From contig CALLAL010000038.1 of assembly GCA_938002255.1 (NCBI GenBank), forward strand, positions 1 through 64,000: a DNA stretch of 64,000 nt. The letters run 5' to 3'. Positions 58,634 through 64,000 of the stretch are shown in pieces. This DNA comes from an uncultured bacterium (GTDB lineage Bacteria; Desulfobacterota; BSN033; UBA1163). The first letter of the stretch is position 1. Each line of letters begins with the position of its first letter. A model generated the notes under the pieces. The model was not told the origin of the DNA, searched no databases, and was given only the letters and a program-made list of their open reading frames with translations. A program made the translations under genes and the position numbers.

Positions 58634-60571
58634 ATGATGAAGATCGGTGTGTATATCTGCCATTGCGGAATCAACATTGCAGCCACAGTCGATGTGGAAA
58701 AGGTCACTGCCTTTGCCCGAACCCTTCCTCATGTGGCTATTGCCCGGAACTATCAGTATATGTGTTCAGATCCCGGTCAGGACCTGATTAAGAATGATAT
58801 CAAAAATGAGAAATTAGATCGCATTGTGGTAGCTGCCTGTTCTCCAAGAATGCATGAAGTGACCTACCGAAAAGCCTGTCGTAGCGCAGGCCTAAATCCC
58901 TATTTCTTCGAAATGGCCAATATTCGAGAACAGTGCAGTTGGGTTCATCCCGATAAAGAGGAAGGGACCCAAAAGGCCATGGATCTAATCGCCTCCGCAG
59001 TAGCAAAAGTCTCCCTCCATGAACCCTTAGAGGAGAATGAAGTTGGAGTCACTCCCTCGGTTCTGGTGATTGGGGGAGGCATCGCGGGCATCCAGGCAAG
59101 CCTGGATATCGCCGAATCAGGCTTTGAGGTTTTTCTGGTTGAAAAAGCTCCATCTCCTGGAGGACATCTGGCTCAGATTGATCGAACGTTTCCTGATCTC
59201 GCGGAAACCTCCACCACATTGCTTCCAAAATTGAAGGCCCTTCAAGCCCATCCGCAGATCCACCTTCTTACCCAAAGCGAGGTAGAAGGGGTTGAAGGTT
59301 TTGTCGGAAACTTTAAGGTGAGAATCCGGCACCTTCCCAGATACGTCAATCATGAGAAATGTACCTGTTGTAAAAAATGTGAAGAAGTTTGTCCGGTTCG
59401 CGTTCCAAACGAATTGAATATGGGACTGGATCAGAGGCCTGCGATCTATCTCCCCTTCCCGAACGCCATTCCGCATAGTTACACGATCGATTCAAAAAAT
59501 TGCCTCTTCTTCCAATCCGGAGAGTGTGGGAAATGCCGTGAGATCTGCCCTGAATCTGCCGTTCAATTTGAAGAGATCGGAATGGAATTTGAGGCAAAGG
59601 TTGGGACGATCCTCGTGGCCACAGGTTACGATCCTTTTGACCCGAAGTTAAAACCGGAATTGGGATATGGTCGCTACAGGAATGTGATCACCAGCCTTGA
59701 ATTGGAGAGACTCCTTTCATCGGAGGGACCGACTCAGGGCAAACTTCTGGTTGATGGTAAGGAACCCCGACATATCGTCTTCATCCAGTGCGTCGGCTCA
59801 CGAGATAAGACGGTAAACAATGAGTACTGTTCAAGAGTCTGCTGTATGTATACGGCAAAACACGCCTACCTGGTGAAAGACCGGATTCCTGATGCCCGTG
59901 TCACCATCTGTTACATCGATATCCGGGCCTTTGGTAAAGGATATGAACAGTTTTACGAAACTGTTCAGAAAAAGGGCGTCTTCTATCGTAAGGGGGTCCC
60001 TTCTGAAATCTATGAGAGAAATGGAAAATTAATCGTGAAAGCCGATGATGAACTCCTGGGCGAACCTTACGAGGAGGAAGCAGATCTGGTGGTTCTTGCC
60101 GTGGGACTAACACAGAGACAGGATGCAGATCATTTGAGAAGTCTTCTCAAGCTCTCTCTTTCCCCGGACCGGTTCTACCTCGAGGCCCATCCCAAATTGC
60201 GACCTCTCGATACTGCTACCGATGGAATCTTTCTCGCAGGAACCTGCCAGGGGCCAAAAGACATCTACGATACGATCTCTCAAGCTCACGGGGCAGCCTC
60301 CAGGGCAACCATTCCGCTGTTTTCTGGAAAGGTAAAAATCGAACCCATCACCGCTTGGGTCGATGAACTGATGTGTGCCGGATGCGGTCTCTGTGAGCAG
60401 ATCTGTGAATATCGGGCACTTAAAATCGATCCCTATCGAAAGGTGATGACGGTGAATGAAGCCCTCTGTAAGGGATGTGGAGCCTGTAATGCCACCTGTC
60501 CTTCGAGTGCCATCACCTTAAGGCATTTCAAGACGGAACAAATCATGGCCCAACTCCGTGAAGTTTGTTGA
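58634..60571 (+). CDS. hdrA: HdrA-like FAD/Fe-S oxidoreductase
   Basis: A 645-residue HdrA. N-terminal Cys motifs (YICHCGINI, MCSDPGQ, ACSPRMHEVTYRKAC), FAD-binding GGGIAGIQASLDIAESGFEVFLVEK (G147), ferredoxin CTCCKKCEEVCP, QCVGSRDKTVNNEYCSRVCCMYTAKHA and C-terminal two-cluster ferredoxin (CAGCGLCEQICE, CKGCGACNATCP). HdrA is the flavin-bifurcating core that pairs with HdrBC and with NAD-, F420- or H2-linked modules. Here the partners available are the HdrCB-like protein at 47124 and the NuoEFG-like proteins. Confidence 0.95.
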   Translation: MMKIGVYICHCGINIAATVDVEKVTAFARTLPHVAIARNYQYMCSDPGQDLIKNDIKNEKLDRIVVAACSPRMHEVTYRKACRSAGLNPYFFEMANIREQCSWVHPDKEEGTQKAMDLIASAVAKVSLHEPLEENEVGVTPSVLVIGGGIAGIQASLDIAESGFEVFLVEKAPSPGGHLAQIDRTFPDLAETSTTLLPKLKALQAHPQIHLLTQSEVEGVEGFVGNFKVRIRHLPRYVNHEKCTCCKKCEEVCPVRVPNELNMGLDQRPAIYLPFPNAIPHSYTIDSKNCLFFQSGECGKCREICPESAVQFEEIGMEFEAKVGTILVATGYDPFDPKLKPELGYGRYRNVITSLELERLLSSEGPTQGKLLVDGKEPRHIVFIQCVGSRDKTVNNEYCSRVCCMYTAKHAYLVKDRIPDARVTICYIDIRAFGKGYEQFYETVQKKGVFYRKGVPSEIYERNGKLIVKADDELLGEPYEEEADLVVLAVGLTQRQDADHLRSLLKLSLSPDRFYLEAHPKLRPLDTATDGIFLAGTCQGPKDIYDTISQAHGAASRATIPLFSGKVKIEPITAWVDELMCAGCGLCEQICEYRALKIDPYRKVMTVNEALCKGCGACNATCPSSAITLRHFKTEQIMAQLREVC

Positions 60572-60635
60572 CCCTTTGCCCTATCCCCGCTCCTCGAGGG
60601 GGAAGGGGTGATCATTTGAAATTGAGTTTTTCCAT
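60572..60635 (+). repeat. Short hairpin after hdrA
   Basis: CCCC...TCCTCGAGGG...GGGG at about 60583-60609 forms a GC-rich stem with no U-run, in the 64-nt gap before the adenosyltransferase gene. Confidence 0.4.
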
Positions 60636-61160
60636 ATGGAAAAAGGCCTCATTCAGGTTTATACAGGCAACGGCAAAGGGAAAACCACAGCAGCCCTGGG
60701 GTTGGCGTTCAGGGCAGCAGGACACGGGTTGAAAACACTGATGATCCAGTTTATGAAGGGGAATATTCAATATGGTGAACTGGAATCGGCTAAAAAGCTC
60801 TCTCCCTATCTCACCATCCAACAGATGGGCAGAGAGACGTTTGTTTCCAAAACCAATCCTGACCCAGTAGACATCGAATGGGCGAACAAGGGACTGGCTC
60901 TGGCAAAAGAAGCAATGTTCAGTGGAATGTACGACATCCTCATTCTCGACGAAATCAATGTAGCGGTTGATTTCAATTTAATTTCACTCTCCGAGGTTCT
61001 TCAGCTATTAGACTCTAAACCTGCATCTATTGAGCTCATTCTTACCGGAAGAAATGCCTCTCCGGAAATCGTAGAAAAAGCGGATTTGGTCACGGAAATG
61101 GTGGAACGAAAGCATCACTATCAGAAAGGAGTAAAAGCACGAAAGGGAGTCGAATTTTAA
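60636..61160 (+). CDS. cobO: Cob(I)yrinic acid a,c-diamide adenosyltransferase (CobA/CobO type)
   Basis: A 174-residue ATP:corrinoid adenosyltransferase with P-loop YTGNGKGKTTAALGLAFRAAGHG (residues 9-31), GMYDILILDEINVA and TGRNASPEIVEKADLVTEM. It makes adenosylcobalamin. Placed just before the B12-dependent mutase genes, it likely supplies or repairs their cofactor, though mutases more often pair with MeaB and PduO-type enzymes. No MeaB-type GTPase chaperone gene is in the window. Confidence 0.95.
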   Translation: MEKGLIQVYTGNGKGKTTAALGLAFRAAGHGLKTLMIQFMKGNIQYGELESAKKLSPYLTIQQMGRETFVSKTNPDPVDIEWANKGLALAKEAMFSGMYDILILDEINVAVDFNLISLSEVLQLLDSKPASIELILTGRNASPEIVEKADLVTEMVERKHHYQKGVKARKGVEF

Positions 61161-61239
61161 CGATTTAAGTTTTTAATGCCCTGCAAGCCATCGCTATATT
61201 TCATCAAACCTTGAGCTTTGAATAAAGGGGGTGGGGTCC

Positions 61240-62913
61240 ATGTTCAAAGAAGATCAACTCAAGAAGGTCGGAGAGGAGAAGAAAAGATGGGTGAACGACC
61301 TTTCAAAACTACTCTCCGAAACGCCTGAACGTCTGCCCCGTTTCACCACCGTTTCAGATCTCGAGATCAAGGGTCTTTACACTCCAGAAGATATCAAGGA
61401 TCTCGATTACGCCAGAGATATCGGCTTTCCTGGAATCTACCCCTTCACACGAGGCGTTCAACCTTCCATGTACAGAGGAAGGCTCTGGACGATGAGAATG
61501 TTTTCGGGTCTGGGAGGACCGGAAGAGACCAATCAACGTTTTCACTATCTTCTTAACCACGGCGAGACAGGACTCTCTATCGCTTTTCATTACCCTACCT
61601 TGATGGGCTACGACAGCGACTCTCCCATGGCAAGGGGAGAAATCGGAAAATGTGGTGTGGCTGTGGATACCCTGAAGGACATGGAGATTCTCTTCGAGGG
61701 AATCCCCCTCGATAAGGTCACGACATCGATGACGATCAACCCTCCTGCGTCCATTCTTCTGGCGATGTATATTGTCGTTGCAGAAAAACAGGGAGTGAGC
61801 AAAAGGGAAATTGGAGGGACAATTCAGAACGACATGCTGAAGGAATTCATCGCTCAGAAGACCTTCATGCTTCCTCCCAAGCCTTCCCTCCGGATTATTG
61901 TGGATACCATCGAATATTGCACCAAGGAAGTTCCCCGTTGGAACACCATCAGCATCAGTGGCTATCACATTCGCGAGGCAGGCTCCACGGCAGTCCAGGA
62001 ATTAGCCTTTACTCTGGCGGATGGGATTGCCTACGTGGAAGCGGCTATGGAAAGAGGCTTGGACGTGGATGAGTTTGCTCCAAGGCTTTCCTTCTTCTTC
62101 GATTCACACATCGACTTCTTTGAAGAAATTGCAAAATTCAGAGCGGCCCGAAGGATCTGGGCAAAAGTGATGAGAGAGCGTTTTATGGCTAAAAAACCCC
62201 GATCCTGGATGCTAAGGTTCCACACCCAAACCGCTGGCTGTTCCTTAACGGCTCAGCAACCTTTTAATAATGTAGTTCGAACCGCCTACGAAGCTCTGGC
62301 AGCTGTTCTGGGAGGAACACAATCCCTCCATACCAACTCCCTCGATGAGACCTATGCGATTCCTACAGAGGAAGCCGTAACCATTGCCCTTCGAACACAG
62401 CAGATCCTTGCCGAAGAAACGGGCGTGGCAAATACCATCGACCCCCTGGCTGGCTCTTATTTTGTGGAAGCCCTGACCAATGAGATGGAAGAAAAAGCAT
62501 GGGAGTATATTCGTAAAATCGATGACATGGGAGGCATGCTGAAAGCGATCGAAAGGGGTTATCCACAGATGGAGATTGCAGAGGCCGCCTACCGATATCA
62601 ACGCCAGATCGACTCCAGGGAGAAAGTCATTGTCGGGGTCAACAAATATGTAACAGATCATCCACCCATCACCATATGGAGAATGCGACCCGAAATTGAA
62701 GAGAGGCAACTAAATAGGCTTCAGGAGGTCCGAAGGACACGCAATCATGCTCGGGTCAAAGACTGTCTTGAACAAATCCGAAAAGCCTCTCTGACAAACG
62801 AAAACCTGATGCCTCATATTATCAATGCTGTGAGAGAATATGCCACGATCCAAGAAATCTGCGATGTCTGGCGTGAGGTCTTTGGAAGATACACCGATCC
62901 GGGATACTTTTAA
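61240..62913 (+). CDS. Acyl-CoA mutase large subunit, isobutyryl-CoA-mutase-like
   Basis: A 557-residue catalytic subunit of the methylmalonyl-CoA mutase family, split from its B12 domain. It keeps the family core ([60 protein letters not shown]-like [14 protein letters not shown]). At the substrate sites, aligned by eye to Propionibacterium MutB, Tyr89 is Phe (F88 in MRMFSGLG), the carboxylate-binding Arg207 is Gln (Q206 in IAQKTFM), and the position of Hcm Asp117 is Ala (A115). F plus Q is the isobutyryl-CoA mutase signature; the following AFHYPTLMG (usually AFDLPTHRG) is distinct. Likely substrate: an uncharged acyl-CoA. ATG 61240 after a G-rich ribosome site. Confidence 0.9.
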   Translation: MFKEDQLKKVGEEKKRWVNDLSKLLSETPERLPRFTTVSDLEIKGLYTPEDIKDLDYARDIGFPGIYPFTRGVQPSMYRGRLWTMRMFSGLGGPEETNQRFHYLLNHGETGLSIAFHYPTLMGYDSDSPMARGEIGKCGVAVDTLKDMEILFEGIPLDKVTTSMTINPPASILLAMYIVVAEKQGVSKREIGGTIQNDMLKEFIAQKTFMLPPKPSLRIIVDTIEYCTKEVPRWNTISISGYHIREAGSTAVQELAFTLADGIAYVEAAMERGLDVDEFAPRLSFFFDSHIDFFEEIAKFRAARRIWAKVMRERFMAKKPRSWMLRFHTQTAGCSLTAQQPFNNVVRTAYEALAAVLGGTQSLHTNSLDETYAIPTEEAVTIALRTQQILAEETGVANTIDPLAGSYFVEALTNEMEEKAWEYIRKIDDMGGMLKAIERGYPQMEIAEAAYRYQRQIDSREKVIVGVNKYVTDHPPITIWRMRPEIEERQLNRLQEVRRTRNHARVKDCLEQIRKASLTNENLMPHIINAVREYATIQEICDVWREVFGRYTDPGYF

Positions 62914-63016
62914 ATAGAGGATGGAGAGATAAAAATTCCTGGGGTGTTAAATTTTAATTTTCTCAATCCGAATTTCCCATGCCGAAATCTGTAATCTGAG
63001 AATGAGGGAGGAATCC
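62914..63016. repeat. Gap with AATCCGAATTTCCC-type words
   Basis: About 100 nt between mutase subunits with CAATCCGAATTTCCCATGCCGAAATC words and GTAATCTGAGAATGAG; related in style to 56246-56299 (AATTCGAAATCGGAAAC). No gene. Confidence 0.4.
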
Positions 63017-63418
63017 ATGGAACGAAAAGTTCGCATCCTGATCGCCAAGCCTGGATTGGACGGACATGATCGTGGAGCGAAAGTGATTGCAAGAGGATTT
63101 CGCGATGCAGGATTCGAAGTGATCTATACAGGGCTTCATCAAACCCCGGAACAGATCGTGGCTGCTGCCATTCAGGAGGATGTGGACGGCATCGGCCTGT
63201 CTATCCTTTCCGGAGCCCATGATTATATCTTTCCGCAGGTCATCCAATTACTGAAAGAAAAAGGGGCAAATGATATTGTGGTATTTGGTGGAGGCATCAT
63301 CCCTGAAGAAGATATACCTTCTTTGAAAGCATGCGGTGTGAAAGCGATCTTTGTGCCGGGAACATCCATTGAAGAAGCGATCAAATGGGTTCGGGAAAAT
63401 ATCAAGCCGAGGAGGTAG
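63017..63418 (+). CDS. Acyl-CoA mutase small subunit (B12-binding)
   Basis: A 133-residue cobalamin-binding domain: [32 protein letters not shown] with the DxHxxG motif (D15, H17, G20) whose His ligates cobalt, then [14 protein letters not shown] and [13 protein letters not shown]. It pairs with the large subunit encoded 100 nt upstream to make a two-subunit mutase of the Icm/Hcm/archaeal Mcm layout. ATG 63017 is 6 nt after GGGAGG. Confidence 0.95.
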   Translation: MERKVRILIAKPGLDGHDRGAKVIARGFRDAGFEVIYTGLHQTPEQIVAAAIQEDVDGIGLSILSGAHDYIFPQVIQLLKEKGANDIVVFGGGIIPEEDIPSLKACGVKAIFVPGTSIEEAIKWVRENIKPRR

Positions 63419-63447
63419 CTTCAGCAGAAGCCTTCATTATTTTTTAA
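63418..63447 (+). terminator. Weak hairpin and T-run after the mutase small subunit
   Basis: GCTTC (63418-63422) and GAAGC (63427-63431) around AGCA, followed by TTCATTATTTTTT. The 5-bp stem is short, so only partial termination is likely. Confidence 0.35.
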
Positions 63448-63453
63448 ATAAAC

Positions 63454-63484
63454 TTTACAGTTTACGTAAAGTGGCTTTTATGGT
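63454..63484 (+). promoter_or_regulatory. Putative MerR-type operator and promoter, site C
   Basis: TTTACA (63454-63459), one base, palindrome TTTACGTAAA (63461-63470), GTGG, and TATGGT at 63479-63484. The -35/-10 spacing is 19 nt, the stretched geometry of MerR-controlled promoters, with the palindrome inside the spacer. It drives the thiolase-like gene at 63596. Confidence 0.7.
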
Positions 63485-63595
63485 AGGATAGGCTAATTTT
63501 TCAAAACGCAACACATTTCATAAAACCGAGGAAGGGAGGTGAAGATTGAATAAGCGGTTAGAAATTTACCATTATAGAAAGGAGGCAAGGATCAC

Positions 63596-64000
63596 ATGGC
63601 AAAACGAGTTGCGATTATTGGTATAGGAACCACAGGATTCCGGGCTACCACGCCTGATGTTTCCTATCGAGAACTGACGTATGAAGCGGCGATGAAAGCC
63701 TATTTGGATGCTGGCATTGAACCGAAAGATGTCGACTCTTTCGTGGCGACGTCTGAAGACTTTTTTGAGGGCTATAGCATTGCTGACGAATATTCTCCAG
63801 ATCAATTGGGCGCTGTACTCAAACCCATCTATACCGTACCGGGAGATTTCATCCATTCTCTGGCATCAGCCTATATGATGATTCTCTCTGGAATCGGTCC
63901 GATCTCCGTGGCTCAGGGAATGAGCAAGGCTTCGAACATGTTAACCCTTTCAGAGATGGTGACGTTTGCAATGGATCCCATCTACAATCGGCCGCTGCGG
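63596..64000 (+). CDS. Thiolase-like acetyl-CoA acetyltransferase (partial, cut by window end)
   Basis: The first 135 residues of a thiolase-superfamily protein of the SCP-X/thiolase-like group: AKRVAIIGIGTTGFRATTPDVSYRELTYEAAMKAYLDAGI, then VDSFVATSEDFFEGYSIADEYSP. The segment normally holding the nucleophilic Cys is not yet clearly reached. ATG 63596 follows GGAGGCAAGGATCAC. It has its own operator-promoter (site C) and opens a new operon. Such proteins often pair with a DUF35 OB-fold partner, which would be just beyond the edge. Confidence 0.85.
   Translation, partial: MAKRVAIIGIGTTGFRATTPDVSYRELTYEAAMKAYLDAGIEPKDVDSFVATSEDFFEGYSIADEYSPDQLGAVLKPIYTVPGDFIHSLASAYMMILSGIGPISVAQGMSKASNMLTLSEMVTFAMDPIYNRPLR

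Noticed and set aside
1-64000. CRISPR arrays, tRNA or rRNA genes, insertion sequences and prophage genes
   Set aside because: Gaps were read for regular repeats, cloverleaf-like segments, transposase and phage signatures; none were convincing. The only mobile-element candidate is the noncoding element at 42214-42468.

Overview
The window looks like a piece of chromosome from an anaerobic, probably strictly anaerobic and possibly syntrophic or sulfate-reducing bacterium of the Desulfobacterota (former Deltaproteobacteria). The pointers are ferredoxin-dependent 2-oxoacid oxidoreductase, two HdrA-like flavoproteins, NuoEFG-like modules, EtfAB with acyl-CoA dehydrogenases, a two-subunit B12 mutase, a PrpR-type sigma-54 activator and many acyl-CoA ligases. 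No phage, transposase, CRISPR array, rRNA or tRNA was seen. Nearly everything is on the + strand; only the first 1.8 kb and the acetoacetyl-CoA synthetase gene are on the - strand. The taxonomic call is inference from gene content.

Region 1 (1-2275): on the - strand, a cyclic-di-GMP-I (GEMM) riboswitch with an intrinsic terminator and a visible antiterminator pairing sits in front of a 58-aa gene at the left edge. An orphan MotB/OmpA protein follows, then a mostly empty stretch.

Region 2 (2276-15752): a sigma-54 activator with a PrpR N-terminal domain, followed by an excellent -24/-12 promoter and a catabolic operon. The operon encodes a four-carbon acid-sugar kinase (DUF1537), a threonine-dehydrogenase-like enzyme, a PanB-like aldolase, a xylose-isomerase-like TIM barrel, a complete tripartite tricarboxylate transporter (TctC, B, A), a broken aldo/keto reductase, PdxA2, an intact aldo/keto reductase and an AEC-family permease. 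This reads as uptake and breakdown of an unidentified sugar acid, possibly branched, with PanB and PdxA paralogues used catabolically.

Region 3 (15769-32497): acetoacetyl-CoA synthetase with an unusual Lys-rich N-terminal extension, divergent from a CaiB-type CoA transferase. Then come a four-subunit 2-oxoacid:ferredoxin oxidoreductase, an XRE-cupin regulator, a branched-chain-amino-acid-type (LIV) ABC transporter with two binding proteins, an acyl-CoA ligase, a nitroreductase and an amidohydrolase.

Region 4 (32498-43269): a second LIV-type ABC transporter interleaved with two AMP-forming CoA ligases and a lipoprotein, then a CBS-ACT sensor protein ending at a strong terminator.

Region 5 (43270-64000): a MerR regulator, thiolase, 3-hydroxyacyl-CoA dehydrogenase and acyl-CoA dehydrogenase, followed by an electron-transfer supercluster (Hdr-like Fe-S protein, NuoE/F/G-like proteins, EtfBA, a second acyl-CoA dehydrogenase and two HdrA proteins, one carrying an inserted GltD/NfnB-like module). 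Last come a cobalamin adenosyltransferase, a two-subunit acyl-CoA mutase whose substrate-site residues resemble isobutyryl-CoA rather than methylmalonyl-CoA mutase, and the start of a thiolase-like gene. Three matching palindromic sites, each placed one base after a -35-like hexamer, lie in front of the second transporter operon, the MerR gene and the last thiolase-like gene. They suggest one local regulon joining acid uptake, CoA activation, beta-oxidation and carbon-skeleton rearrangement.
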